From Enterobacteriaceae bacterium (lineage in GTDB: Bacteria > Pseudomonadota > Gammaproteobacteria > Enterobacterales > Enterobacteriaceae): a stretch of DNA of 7,677 nt. Under the pieces are notes generated by a model. That model searched no databases. It was not told where the DNA came from and worked only from the letters and a program-made list of their open reading frames with translations. The DNA lies in NCBI GenBank assembly GCA_022712475.1, contig JALAGK010000326.1:1-7677 (forward strand). Reading direction: 5' to 3'. Within the stretch, counting starts at the first letter, position 1. Every line of letters begins with the position of its first letter. Positions 1 through 7,408 of the stretch are shown in pieces. The position numbers were made by a program, and so were the translations under genes.

Positions 1-2
1 AT

Positions 3-191
3 GAGGGGCGGCCTGCATGGTTTATCAGTTTCAGAACTCGCCATGATGATTACCGTTTTAATAACTTTATTCTGATTACCAGTGTGGACAATGCTGTAAG
101 GGTCATAACGTTTAATGGCACGGATAAACTGTCGCAGCAATATAATGTGTCAGCAACGGATTTACTGTTATCCATTAAATTTCACGAGTGA
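3..191 (+). CDS. 3' end of an unrecognised gene running in from the left edge (partial)
   Basis: This frame is open from the window edge for 62 codons and stops at TGA 189-191, so only a carboxy terminus would be present. The translated tail has alternating hydrophobic residues that suggest beta strands (FNNFILITSV, then AVRVITFNG), followed by a likely helix and the ending LLLSIKFHE. A final 'xSIKF' strand is often seen in small DcrB/PsbP-like or DUF1795-type alpha/beta proteins, but that is only a resemblance and I do not assign the family. The stop lies 95 bp before the LRV-repeat gene on the same strand, so the two could be co-transcribed. Base composition is more AT-rich than in the glp genes. 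A chance open frame of this length is possible. The product-like residue pattern is what makes a real gene tail the better guess. Confidence 0.4.
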   Translation, partial: EGRPAWFISFRTRHDDYRFNNFILITSVDNAVRVITFNGTDKLSQQYNVSATDLLLSIKFHE

Positions 192-286
192 TGAGATGAC
201 ACATACACGACGGGTTGTCATGAATGTGCGGGCAACGGTAGGTCATTTACGCCGTCTGGTGAGTTTACTCTTTGGAGCAAGGAATA

Positions 287-646
287 ATGGCTAAAAAGAC
301 ACCTGAGCAGAAAGCCGCAGAGGAGCGCCGCTATATCGCTGCCAGTGGAGCGAGCACGACAGCAGAGCTTGAGGTTTTTCTGTCGGATCCTAATCAGGCT
401 ATCCGCGTTGTGGCGGCGATGAACCCGGATGCGGACTCGCAGATGCTGGATCGTTTTGCGGATGACAAATTTTGGGGGGTGCGCATAGAAGTTGTGAACC
501 ACGCCAATGTCAGTCAGTCCACGCTGCTCAGATTGCTGGAACCGAATGTGCGTAAACGTGGAGTTGTCCATCATGCCGCGCGTAAAAAGTTGGAAGCGCT
601 GGGTGTGACATTTGATGATGATGGTATGCCAGCGATAATGGAATAA
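287..646 (+). CDS. Small LRV/HEAT-like repeat protein, function unknown
   Basis: The product is 119 residues. After a charged, lysine-rich start (MAKKTPEQKAAEERR) nearly the whole chain is made of degenerate helical repeats of about 24-28 residues: roughly 14-38, 39-64, 65-92 and a partial unit at 93-106. The shared pattern is VRxxVAxNPxxxxxxLxxLAxD, seen clearly as IRVVAAMNPDADSQMLDRFA and then VRIEVVNHANVSQSTLLRLL. This matches the variant leucine-rich (LRV) or HEAT-like class, which forms small solenoids that usually bind other proteins. There is no signal peptide, membrane segment or catalytic motif, so it should be cytoplasmic. ATG 287 is preferred because GGAG (274-277) lies 9 nt upstream and a second, closer AAGGA lies at 279-283. 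An in-frame TTG at 272 would add five residues but would bury that ribosome site. No gene symbol is known to me, and the role cannot be inferred beyond a likely binding function. Confidence 0.75.
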   Translation: MAKKTPEQKAAEERRYIAASGASTTAELEVFLSDPNQAIRVVAAMNPDADSQMLDRFADDKFWGVRIEVVNHANVSQSTLLRLLEPNVRKRGVVHHAARKKLEALGVTFDDDGMPAIME

Positions 647-667
647 CGGCTCTGAAGCAGGCAGCAA

Positions 668-691
668 AAAGCCGGGCGTTGACCCGGCTTT
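668..691. terminator. Rho-independent terminator between the LRV gene and glpD
   Basis: The arms AAAGCCGGG (668-676) and CCCGGCTTT (683-691) form a perfect 9-bp stem around a 6-nt loop. Read on the minus strand, the stem is followed by a run of five T, so it is a good terminator for glpD, whose stop codon is 17 bp away. Read on the plus strand it is followed by the weaker TTTGTTAGTTT, so it may also end the LRV transcript, 21 bp past that stop codon, with lower efficiency. Confidence 0.85.
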
Positions 692-708
692 GTTAGTTTA
701 CGGATGTA

Positions 709-2217
709 TCACGATGCCAGCGATAGCTGGGCAGGATTCGCGTGGTGGTTCAGCCACTCAGCGACACGCGCTTTTTGCTCCTCGCTCAGCCACATGCCAA
801 GCTTAGTGCGCCGCCAGATAGCGTCATCCAGTTTACGCACCCACTCGTGCTCCACCAGATAGCGCAGTTCGGCTTCATACAGGTCGTGGCCGAAGTGTTC
901 GCCTAAATCTTCCAGTGATGTCGCGTTGCCGATAATCAACTCGCTGTTGCTGCCGTAGGTGCGGGCGTAGCGGCGCGCTAGTGCTTCGCCAAGGAAGGCA
1001 TGGCGGTTGCGCAGCAGTGCCGCGTAGTCGTCGCGGTCGCCGTGAATGTCACCGCCTGGCAGGACACCCGTTTTGGTCCACGCCGGGCCAATGTTGTCAT
1101 AGTAATGCGCAAGCTTCTCCATCGCGTGTTCGGCGAGCTTGCGGTAGGTGGTGAGCTTACCGCCAAATACCGACAGCAGCGGCGCTTTACCGTGGTCGTC
1201 ATGCACGTCCAGCGTGTAATCGCGGGTGATGGCCTGCGGGGAGTCCGACTCGTCATCGCACAGCGGGCGCACGCCGGAGTAGGTCCACACCACATCGTCT
1301 TTACTGAGCTGCTTTTTAAAGTGCTCGTTATAGACGTTCAGCAGGTAGCTAATCTCTTCATCATTAATTTTCACGTCATGCGGGTCGCCGTGGTATTCCA
1401 CGTCGGTGGTGCCGATGATGGAGAATTCGTCCAGCCACGGAATGACAAACACAATACGCTTGTCTTCGTTTTGCAAAATGTAAGCCTGTTGCTGGGTATG
1501 CACACGCGGCACCACGATATGGCTGCCTTTAATAAGACGTATGCCATACGGTGACGGCAGATGCAGGCTGTCGTCAAAGAAGTGTTTCACCCACGGACCG
1601 GTGGCGTTGACCAGGCCGCGCGCCTGCCAGGTGTAGCGCTTGCCGGTGTCGATGTCTTCTGCTTCCACAATCCACAGCCCGTTTTCACGGCGTGCAGAGG
1701 TAGCACGGGTGCGGGTCAGGACCTCACCGCCTTTGCGCGCCACCATTTGTGCGTTTGCCAGCACCAGGCGAGAGTCATCCACCCAGCAGTCTGAATATTC
1801 GAAACCGCGCACGATTTCAGGTTTCAGCACCGACTCTGCGCCAAAACGCAAGCCGGTTGAGCCCGGCAGGCTGGTGCGCTTGCCAAGATGATCGTACATA
1901 AACAGACCAATGCGGATCATCCATGCCGGGCGCAGGTGCGGGCGGTGCGGCAGACGAAAGCGCATCGGAAAGGCAATGTGCGGAGCCAGTTTCAGCAGCA
2001 CCTCGCGCTCGGCCAGTGCTTCGCTCACCAGGCGGAATTCGTAATGCTCAAGGTAGCGCAGGCCGCCGTGGATCAGTTTAGAGCTGGCGGAGGAGGTGGC
2101 GCTGGCGAGATCCTGTGCCTCCAGCATTAATACGGAGAGCCCTCGCCCTGCGGCGTCTGCCGCGATACCGGCACCGTTGATGCCGCCGCCTATCACAATC
2201 AGATCTTTGGTTTCCAT
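709..2217 (-). CDS. glpD: Aerobic glycerol-3-phosphate dehydrogenase GlpD
   Basis: GlpD is an FAD flavoprotein at the inner face of the cytoplasmic membrane. It oxidises sn-glycerol 3-phosphate to dihydroxyacetone phosphate and passes electrons to quinone during aerobic growth on glycerol or G3P. The protein has 502 residues, against 501 recalled for E. coli, and is nearly co-linear with it. The amino end has the dinucleotide-binding motif GGGINGAG (10-17) and the [13 protein letters not shown] signature (46-57) with Arg54 and Tyr55. KGSHIVVP (229-236) carries the conserved His232. YSGVRPL (312-318) and [19 protein letters not shown] (350 on) contain the conserved Arg and Lys of the active-site region. 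The carboxy-terminal helical domain runs to the LSLAS end. The start at 2217 is supported by GAGGG at 2222-2226, 4 nt upstream, and by the [10 protein letters not shown] start shared with E. coli. It diverges from glpE and is controlled by the GlpR and CRP sites just upstream. Confidence 0.98.
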   Translation of the reverse strand: METKDLIVIGGGINGAGIAADAAGRGLSVLMLEAQDLASATSSASSKLIHGGLRYLEHYEFRLVSEALAEREVLLKLAPHIAFPMRFRLPHRPHLRPAWMIRIGLFMYDHLGKRTSLPGSTGLRFGAESVLKPEIVRGFEYSDCWVDDSRLVLANAQMVARKGGEVLTRTRATSARRENGLWIVEAEDIDTGKRYTWQARGLVNATGPWVKHFFDDSLHLPSPYGIRLIKGSHIVVPRVHTQQQAYILQNEDKRIVFVIPWLDEFSIIGTTDVEYHGDPHDVKINDEEISYLLNVYNEHFKKQLSKDDVVWTYSGVRPLCDDESDSPQAITRDYTLDVHDDHGKAPLLSVFGGKLTTYRKLAEHAMEKLAHYYDNIGPAWTKTGVLPGGDIHGDRDDYAALLRNRHAFLGEALARRYARTYGSNSELIIGNATSLEDLGEHFGHDLYEAELRYLVEHEWVRKLDDAIWRRTKLGMWLSEEQKARVAEWLNHHANPAQLSLAS

Positions 2218-2229
2218 GCTGCCCTCGCG

Positions 2230-2249
2230 TATTTTCGTTAAAGCTCATA
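2230..2249. promoter_or_regulatory. GlpR operator, leader-proximal copy, glpD
   Basis: The 20-mer TATTTTCGTTAAAGCTCATA fits the GlpR half-site pattern WATKYTCGWT plus its inverse at about 17 of 20 positions. It lies in the predicted glpD untranslated leader, between the transcription start and the ribosome site, where bound repressor would block elongation or cooperate with the adjoining copy. The match is by eye against the remembered E. coli consensus. Confidence 0.75.
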
Positions 2250-2269
2250 AATGTTCGTTATCGCTCATA
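2250..2269. promoter_or_regulatory. GlpR operator overlapping the glpD -10 box and start
   Basis: AATGTTCGTTATCGCTCATA matches the GlpR consensus at about 18 of 20 positions. It covers the downstream part of the -10 box (2267-2272) and the expected transcription start near 2260. It abuts the other operator with no gap, giving tandem sites repeating every 20 bp, or about two helical turns, so two GlpR tetramers could sit on the same face. This is the arrangement known for E. coli glpD. Confidence 0.85.
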
Positions 2270-2295
2270 ATAGCAGGCGATTGCGCTTTTGGTAA
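2267..2295 (-). promoter_or_regulatory. Sigma-70 promoter of glpD
   Basis: On the minus strand the -35 is TTACCA (2295-2290), four of six matches, and the -10 is TATTAT (2272-2267), five of six, with a 17-bp spacer. The start would be near 2260, giving a leader of about 43 nt. The weak -35 fits dependence on the CRP site 62-63 bp upstream of the start. The overlap with a GlpR operator explains repression. Confidence 0.75.
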
Positions 2296-2311
2296 CCACA
2301 AAAAAACATTT

Positions 2312-2333
2312 TCGCGTGATGGCGGTAACAGAA
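2312..2333. promoter_or_regulatory. CRP site between glpD and glpE
   Basis: On the minus strand TGTTA, six bases, then TCACG (core 2315-2330) matches four of five in each half of TGTGA-N6-TCACA. The centre at 2322.5 is about 62.5 bp upstream of the predicted glpD start, the spacing of a class I activator and close to the value reported for E. coli glpD. It is also about 80 bp upstream of the tentative glpE start, so it could serve both genes. Confidence 0.7.
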
Positions 2334-2386
2334 TGGTCGTTTTCCGCTTGTGTGTAGCGGGCAGTTGCGCCGCATGCCGCGGTTTC

Positions 2387-2395
2387 TGGTACCAT
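2387..2395 (+). promoter_or_regulatory. Tentative extended -10 promoter for glpE-glpG-glpR
   Basis: TGGTACCAT provides a TGn extension plus TACCAT, four of six against TATAAT. No good -35 is visible at 17 bp, so this would need the extended element or an activator. The start would be near 2402, leaving a leader of about 57 nt before glpE that can form a GC-rich hairpin at 2405-2430. Other positions in this region are possible. Confidence 0.35.
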
Positions 2396-2458
2396 CAGGG
2401 CTGCGTTTGCGCGCCTGCGGGGGCACAAACGGCCTGCAACATAATAATGAGAGACACT

Positions 2459-2788
2459 ATGGAAACCTTCGAACATATCTCTGTTGAAGAGGCACACCAG
2501 CGCCTGCAACAGCAACGCGGCGTGCTGGTGGATATTCGCGATCCGCAAAGTTTTGCCCTGGGCCACACGCCCGGTGCGTTTCACCTCACCAACGACTCGC
2601 TCGTCACCTTTATGAATGAGCATGACTTCGACACGCCGGTGATGGTGATGTGCTATCACGGTAACAGCAGCCAGGGCGCGGCACAGTATCTGCTGCAGCA
2701 GGGCTTTGAGGCGGTATACAGCGTAGACGGTGGATTTGATGCCTGGCACCGTCACTTCCCGGCTGAAGTAGAGCGCAATCTCGGTTGA
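2459..2788 (+). CDS. glpE: Thiosulfate sulfurtransferase GlpE (single-domain rhodanese)
   Basis: GlpE moves a sulfane sulfur from thiosulfate to an acceptor such as cyanide or thioredoxin in the cytoplasm. Its physiological role in the glp regulon is not settled. The 109-residue chain is a complete single rhodanese domain, one residue longer than recalled for E. coli. [14 protein letters not shown] (23-36) is the typical first rhodanese motif. [13 protein letters not shown] (63-75) is the active-site loop with the persulfide-carrying Cys65. DGGFDAW follows near the end. The start at 2459 is chosen because TGAGAGA lies just upstream and METFEHI aligns with E. coli MDQFECI. An in-frame ATG at 2447 would add only four residues, and the much longer open frame upstream runs through the glpD control sites, so it is not coding. 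It is the first gene of glpE-glpG-glpR, with 67 bp to glpG. Confidence 0.95.
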   Translation: METFEHISVEEAHQRLQQQRGVLVDIRDPQSFALGHTPGAFHLTNDSLVTFMNEHDFDTPVMVMCYHGNSSQGAAQYLLQQGFEAVYSVDGGFDAWHRHFPAEVERNLG

Positions 2789-2813
2789 ATACAACACCGA
2801 GCGGCGTAACGGG

Positions 2814-2819
2814 TATACT
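2814..2819 (+). promoter_or_regulatory. Possible internal promoter -10 ahead of glpG
   Basis: TATACT matches the -10 consensus at five of six positions in the gap between glpE and glpG. The -35 at 17 bp (ACAACA) is poor. A start near 2826 would leave a leader of about 30 nt before the GTG at 2856. Internal promoters are known in the E. coli glpEGR operon, which makes this plausible, but the sequence alone does not prove it. Confidence 0.4.
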
Positions 2820-2855
2820 GACCTTCTTTATGTGGATAAGTACGGCGAAAATCCT

Positions 2856-3686
2856 GTGTTGATGATTACCTCTTTTGAAAACCCGCGCATGGCGCAGGCG
2901 TTTGTAGATTACATGGCGACCCAGGGCGTCGTGCTTACGTTGCAGCACCATGCACAGACAGATGTGTGGTTAGCTGATGCCAGTAAAGAAGCGCAGGTGC
3001 GCACCGCACTGGCGCATTTTCTGACCCACCCGGAAGACCCACGCTATATGGCTGCCAGCTGGAGCACCGGGCAGACAAACAGCGGCCTGAGCTACCGCCG
3101 CTATCCCTTCTTTGCCTCCCTGCGCGCCCGTATGGGCCCTTTTACCTTTGTAATTATTGCCGCCTGCATTGTGGTGTTTGTGATTCAGCAGATTGTCGGC
3201 AATCAGGCGGTGCTGCTGCGTCTGGCCTGGCCGTTCGATCCGGTACTTAAATTTGAACTCTGGCGTTACTTCACTCACGCGCTGATGCATTTCTCGCTGC
3301 TGCACATCGTGTTTAACCTGATGTGGTGGTGGTATCTCGGCGGTGAGGTTGAAAAGCGCATTGGCACGGGCAAGCTGGTGGTGCTGACGGTGATATCGGC
3401 GCTGTTAAGCGGTTTTATTCAGAACTATTTTGGTAGCCCGTGGTTCGGTGGTCTCTCCGGCGTGGTATATGCGCTGATGGGTTACACCTGGCTGCGTGGA
3501 GAGCGTGACCCGAACAGCGGCGTGCGCCTTGAGCGCGGCATGATGATTTTTGCTGTGCTGTGGATAGTGGCCGGCTGGTTTAACTGGTTTGGCTTTAATA
3601 TGGCTAACGGCGCGCACATCGCCGGGCTACTGGTGGGGCTGGCGATGGCGCTGGCAGACACCCTTCATGCGCGAAAACGAACATAA
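2856..3686 (+). CDS. glpG: Rhomboid intramembrane serine protease GlpG
   Basis: GlpG cuts within or near transmembrane helices of membrane proteins in the inner membrane. It has no proven link to glycerol metabolism. The chain is 276 residues when started at GTG 2856, the same as E. coli. Residues 1 to about 70 form the cytosolic amino domain, followed by six membrane segments starting near residue 95. Catalytic Ser201 in [12 protein letters not shown] and His254 in NGAHIAGL form the dyad. His150 and Asn154 in [11 protein letters not shown] supply the oxyanion side. WWWYLGG lies at 157-163 and the loop-1 motif [11 protein letters not shown] at 136-146. GTG, TTG and ATG follow in successive codons (2856, 2859, 2862), so the exact start is uncertain by two residues. 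GTG 2832 would add eight residues with no better ribosome site. No strong Shine-Dalgarno is seen. glpR begins 14 bp after its stop. Confidence 0.95.
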   Translation: MLMITSFENPRMAQAFVDYMATQGVVLTLQHHAQTDVWLADASKEAQVRTALAHFLTHPEDPRYMAASWSTGQTNSGLSYRRYPFFASLRARMGPFTFVIIAACIVVFVIQQIVGNQAVLLRLAWPFDPVLKFELWRYFTHALMHFSLLHIVFNLMWWWYLGGEVEKRIGTGKLVVLTVISALLSGFIQNYFGSPWFGGLSGVVYALMGYTWLRGERDPNSGVRLERGMMIFAVLWIVAGWFNWFGFNMANGAHIAGLLVGLAMALADTLHARKRT

Positions 3687-3700
3687 TCAGGAGCAGTGGT

Positions 3701-4459
3701 GTGAAGCAAACACAACGGCATTACGCGATTATTGAGCTGGTGAAACAGCAGGGCTATGTCAGCACCGAGGAGCTGGTGGAGCAGTTTGATGTCAGCCCGC
3801 AGACTATTCGTCGCGATCTTAACGATCTGGCCGAGCAGAATAAAATCATGCGCCATCACGGCGGCGCGGCTATGCCATCAAGCTCTGTCAACACGCCGTG
3901 GCATGACAGGAAAGCGACCCAGACCGCAGAAAAAGCGCGTATCGCCCGGCGTGTGGCAAGCCAGATCCCCAATGGGGCGACGCTGTTTATTGACATTGGT
4001 ACTACGCCTGAGGCGGTCGCGCACGCGCTGCTGGATCACGAAAACCTGCGTGTTGTGACCAACAATCTCAATGTGGCCAACACGCTGATGGTAAAAGAGG
4101 ACTTTCGCATCATCCTCGCGGGCGGTGAGTTACGCAGCCGCGACGGCGGTATCATTGGCGAAGCCACGCTCGACTTTATCTCCCAGTTTCGCCTCGACTT
4201 CGGCATTCTCGGCATCAGCGGCGTAGACAGAGATGGTTCGTTGCTGGAGTTCGATTACCATGAGGTGCGCACCAAACGCGCCATTATCGAAAATTCACGT
4301 TATGTCATGCTGGTGGCAGACCACTCCAAGTTTGGCCGCAACGCCATGGTCAACATGGGCAGCATTACGCTGGTGGATGCGGTGTTTACCGACGCGACGC
4401 CGCCGGAGGGTGTGATGCAGGTAATTAATGCTAACAACGTGCATCTGGAGCTGTGTTAA
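3701..4459 (+). CDS. glpR: Glycerol-3-phosphate regulon repressor GlpR (DeoR family)
   Basis: GlpR is a tetrameric repressor that binds operators at glpD and other glp promoters and is released by glycerol 3-phosphate. The product is 252 residues, full length, with a GTG start backed by a strong AGGAG (3689-3693) 7 nt upstream. The winged helix-turn-helix is at about 19-42, including STEELVEQFDVSPQTIRRDL, the DeoR-family signature. The effector domain, related to phosphosugar isomerases, shows IDIGTTPEA (97-105), TNNLNVANT (120-128), LAGGELRSRDGGIIGE (139-154) and LGISGVD. HHGGAAMPSSSVNTPWHDR (52-70) is the conserved linker. The frame is intact; as I recall the MG1655 reference copy is frameshifted. 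It is the last gene of glpE-glpG-glpR and ends 63 bp before a strong terminator. Its target operators lie 1.4 kb upstream, at glpD. Confidence 0.97.
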   Translation: MKQTQRHYAIIELVKQQGYVSTEELVEQFDVSPQTIRRDLNDLAEQNKIMRHHGGAAMPSSSVNTPWHDRKATQTAEKARIARRVASQIPNGATLFIDIGTTPEAVAHALLDHENLRVVTNNLNVANTLMVKEDFRIILAGGELRSRDGGIIGEATLDFISQFRLDFGILGISGVDRDGSLLEFDYHEVRTKRAIIENSRYVMLVADHSKFGRNAMVNMGSITLVDAVFTDATPPEGVMQVINANNVHLELC

Positions 4460-4521
4460 AGCGCGCTTCGTTTCGACCAGGCTCCAGGCGGGCATGATTC
4501 ATGTGGTGTCCTGAGTGCCAT

Positions 4522-4565
4522 CAATAAAAAAGCCAGCGTGCTCAGTGCCGCTGGCTTTTTTATTG
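4522..4565. terminator. Bidirectional terminator between glpR and malT
   Basis: The arms at 4522-4538 and 4549-4565 are perfectly complementary over 17 bp, with a GCCAGCG core flanked by six A on one side and six T on the other, around a 10-nt loop. Both strands therefore give a GC stem followed by a T run. It sits 63 bp past the glpR stop and 12 bp past the malT stop, so it should end both convergent transcripts and keep them from running into one another. Confidence 0.95.
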
Positions 4566-4577
4566 TGATGATGCGCG

Positions 4578-7286
4578 TTACGCCGCGTCATACCCCATCA
4601 TTTGTAGCAGACTCTGCGCCTGCGCGACCGCGTCCTGGCGGTGGGCAACGCCGAGCTTCTGGTACAAATTACGGATGTGGGTTTTGATGGTCGTTGCGGC
4701 TACGTCAAGCTCACTGGCAATCTGGTCATTGCTGTAGCCGGAGTAAATCAGTCCCAGTACCTGCCACTCGCGCTGGGTCAGCGGGCTGGTGCGAATCAGC
4801 TCCGGTACCTGCGGGTGCGTGAGCAGGCGGTTAACGAAGTTTTCATCAAAATGCGCAAACTTGTGGCGATGATGCTGGTTAATCTCGCGCAGAATACGCT
4901 GCGCGCGGTGTTGGTCCAGCTCCGGCAACATGTTGAGCTGAATGAGCTGGCGCAGCTGCTGGGCCATGGCTTCGCCTTCAATCACAAAGTGGCTGATAAA
5001 CCCGGTGCGGTTTGCCAGGTTCAGCGCTTCAATCAGTACACGTTGGGCGTCATTTTTGCGTCCCTGCTGCCAGTAAAGCTGGTTTTGTAGCAACAGGTTG
5101 CGGTTGAGATCGCTCATTAGCTGTAAGCGACGCGCATTTTCATTGAGCTGCTCAAGGCCTGTTGCCGCGCGCTCGTACTCGCCCAACAGAATCTGCGCAC
5201 GAACGACGTTACGGCACTGGCCTTGTAAAAAGTGGTTATTGGCAAGCGCAGGCACTGGCGTCTGGCTAAGCCAGTTTGCCGCAGATTTTTTGTCACCCAC
5301 CATCTGCCAGTAAATCACTCGCACCTTATCGGCGTTAGACACCCAGTCACTGTGATAGGCGCCGTTACCGAGCAAATTCTCCAGCCTGTTAAGATGGCTG
5401 CGCGCGTTATCCAGGTCGCCGCGTGCCAGCGAGCTTTGCACCACCAGCGCAAGGCACTGTAATTGTTGCTGAGGCTGGTAACCCGACAGCACATCCATGC
5501 CGCTGCGTGCTGCGGCTTCGGCTTCATCAAGGCGTGCCCATGCCCACAGCAACTGAGCGCGAATGCGTTGCAGGAATTCGTACAGCGGCAGCTGCTCCAG
5601 GTGCTGCTCGCGAATCAGCGTAAAGGCCTTTTCCTGAATGTCCCACGCTGCCTGTAAAAAGCCCTGAGCGAACAGGATTTCGCTTTGCTGAATCAGGCTC
5701 CACAGCGCGTAGTGCCATACGTCGTGGCGGCGCGCCATCTGCTCGGTTTCCTGCATCATGGCAAGTGAAGCCTGTAGCTCACCTCGACAGTGCAGCACTT
5801 CGCCGCAAACGGATGTTGCCACAATACGGCTGTAGTAGCTTGCCAGCGGCAGCGCATCCAGCGCCACACGTGCCAGCCGGTCGGCTTCGTCGGGTTCACC
5901 GTTGTTAATAGCGACCTGTGCGCGTAGGGCGTTGAATTCACCGTGCAGGGCGTCGTTCATTTCACACTGCATTTCCTGTTCGGCGCGGGCGAGCAGCGTG
6001 TTGACTTCCCGGTAGCGGTGCTGGCTTTGCATAAGCCAGGCCTGTAGCAGCACCAGTTTCGGGTTCTCAAGCAGGCTTTCCCACGGCAGCGCCTTGAGCG
6101 AGTTTTCCAGCAGCGACAATTCGCTGTGGTTGAACAATACCCAGGCGTGATGCAGCAGGATATCGCGCAGCATCTGTGAGTCACCCGCTGCCAGGGCGTG
6201 GTGAATGGCTTCGCTCGGGAAGCCCTGTGCCATCCAGCTTTCGGCGGCGGCGCGGTGTAAAGCAGGCAATTCAGCCGCCATTTCCCACTGACAGCGCTGG
6301 CGCAGGAAGCTGCCAAATAAGGGGTGATAGCTAAACCATTCGCCGGAGTCGTTCATGCGTTGCAGGAACAGGCCCTGACGTTCAATTTCTTCGAGCCGCA
6401 TCTGGCCGTTTTCTTCACCGGTGACCTGCACAATGAGCGCGTCATTCATAGAGCGCAGTAGTGAGCTGGTGAGCAGGAAGCGGCGCGTCTGGGCATCAAC
6501 GTTGTCCAACACTTCGTCTACCAGGTAATCGGCAAGGTGACTGGCGTTAATACCGGAGAGCCTGCGTGCAGACTGGTGCGCGGCGTCGCTATTCTGGCGT
6601 GCGGATAGCGCAATCAGCTGAAGCGCGGTGGCCCAGCCCGCCACATCGTCACACAGACGCTGGCATTCGGCGCTGTCGATAGGCGCGCTCAGGCGGTGGT
6701 CGAAAAACTGTTTGGCTTCCTGGTGGGTAAATGACAAATGCTGACTGCCAATTTCCAGCAACTGGTCGCGTACGCGCAGATTCGCAATGCCAAGCTGTGG
6801 CAGGTTGCGTGAGAGTACCACCAGCGTCAGGTTTTCCGGCTGGTGGCGTAGGAAAAAGCGCATGGCTTCATGGATGGCCGGATTGGTTATCAGGTGGTAG
6901 TCGTCTATCACCAGATACAGCGGGCGCTCCCACTGTGCTAATTCGATAAAAAGCTGAGAAAACAGCGAGCTTAAGCTGGCGTACTGGCGCTTTTGCGCCA
7001 TTTTTTCACTGTTAACGCAGTGGCCGTGGGTAGCCTGTTGCAGTGCGGCTATCAGATAGCTGGCAAAGCGCTCCTGCTGGTTGTCTCCTTCATCAAGCGA
7101 AAACCACCCTGCATCGCTTTTACTGGAGACCCACTGAGAGACAAGCGTGGTTTTGCCATAGCCTGCGGGACTGGTGACCAGCACCAGGCGGTAGTTTTCG
7201 GCGCTGCTGAACCGGGAAAGCAGGCGCTCGCGAAGCACAGTGTTCTCCAGGCGAACCGGGCGACTTAATTTGGATGGTATCAACAT
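4578..7286 (-). CDS. malT: Maltose regulon transcriptional activator MalT
   Basis: MalT is the founding member of the MalT/LAL class of STAND ATPases. With ATP and maltotriose bound it multimerises on MalT boxes and switches on the maltose and maltodextrin genes. The 902-residue product is one longer than the recalled E. coli length. Walker A is [10 protein letters not shown] (38-47) and Walker B is LYLVIDDYH (123-131). A middle region of helical repeats (about 250-420 and 430-810) includes the SUPR-type inducer-binding domain. A LuxR/FixJ-type helix-turn-helix occupies about 836-897, with [20 protein letters not shown] and then [15 protein letters not shown]. The start at 7286 follows only a weak ribosome site (CAGTGAA), as in E. 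coli, and [12 protein letters not shown] is the expected amino end. It converges with glpR. A CRP site and promoter lie upstream at 7351-7430. Confidence 0.98.
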   Translation of the reverse strand: MLIPSKLSRPVRLENTVLRERLLSRFSSAENYRLVLVTSPAGYGKTTLVSQWVSSKSDAGWFSLDEGDNQQERFASYLIAALQQATHGHCVNSEKMAQKRQYASLSSLFSQLFIELAQWERPLYLVIDDYHLITNPAIHEAMRFFLRHQPENLTLVVLSRNLPQLGIANLRVRDQLLEIGSQHLSFTHQEAKQFFDHRLSAPIDSAECQRLCDDVAGWATALQLIALSARQNSDAAHQSARRLSGINASHLADYLVDEVLDNVDAQTRRFLLTSSLLRSMNDALIVQVTGEENGQMRLEEIERQGLFLQRMNDSGEWFSYHPLFGSFLRQRCQWEMAAELPALHRAAAESWMAQGFPSEAIHHALAAGDSQMLRDILLHHAWVLFNHSELSLLENSLKALPWESLLENPKLVLLQAWLMQSQHRYREVNTLLARAEQEMQCEMNDALHGEFNALRAQVAINNGEPDEADRLARVALDALPLASYYSRIVATSVCGEVLHCRGELQASLAMMQETEQMARRHDVWHYALWSLIQQSEILFAQGFLQAAWDIQEKAFTLIREQHLEQLPLYEFLQRIRAQLLWAWARLDEAEAAARSGMDVLSGYQPQQQLQCLALVVQSSLARGDLDNARSHLNRLENLLGNGAYHSDWVSNADKVRVIYWQMVGDKKSAANWLSQTPVPALANNHFLQGQCRNVVRAQILLGEYERAATGLEQLNENARRLQLMSDLNRNLLLQNQLYWQQGRKNDAQRVLIEALNLANRTGFISHFVIEGEAMAQQLRQLIQLNMLPELDQHRAQRILREINQHHRHKFAHFDENFVNRLLTHPQVPELIRTSPLTQREWQVLGLIYSGYSNDQIASELDVAATTIKTHIRNLYQKLGVAHRQDAVAQAQSLLQMMGYDAA

Positions 7287-7350
7287 AGTCAGTCATTCAC
7301 TGTGTAAGAGAGAGGTGAAAATATTTTTTTTACGCCTCGTAATTAATTCT

Positions 7351-7379
7351 TACATAAGGTCGATCAGATGGTGTGTCAA
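7351..7379 (-). promoter_or_regulatory. Sigma-70 promoter of malT
   Basis: On the minus strand a perfect TTGACA -35 (7379-7374) is followed after 17 bp by TATGTA (7356-7351), a -10 with about three of six matches. The start would be near 7344, leaving a leader of about 58 nt. The bases around the -10 (GACCTTATG, then ATTAATTACGAGGCG) resemble the malT promoter of E. coli as I remember it, which supports the placement. Confidence 0.65.
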
Positions 7380-7408
7380 AGCAAGTCTGGCGTGTTTTTT
7401 CGCATACC

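Noticed and set aside
1..75. Plus-strand frame from ATG 1 (MRGGLHGLSV and on)
   Set aside because: It is only 24 codons long and competes with the longer edge frame ending at 191, which looks more like protein.
218..667. 149-aa minus-strand frame opposite the LRV gene
   Set aside because: It overlaps the whole LRV gene in antisense and runs through the terminator at its start. The residue order shows no domain pattern, while the plus-strand product shows clear repeats.
1000..1554. 184-aa plus-strand frame inside glpD
   Set aside because: It is antisense to a highly conserved gene, is rich in V, H and R as codon shadows are, and has no convincing ribosome site.
2096..2458. Long amino-terminal extension of the glpE frame
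   Set aside because: The extra residues would come from the antisense of glpD and from the operators and CRP site. Homology begins at METFEHI (2459).
2258..2797. 179-aa minus-strand frame opposite glpE
   Set aside because: It is a shadow of glpE and of the glpD control region, with no recognisable motif.
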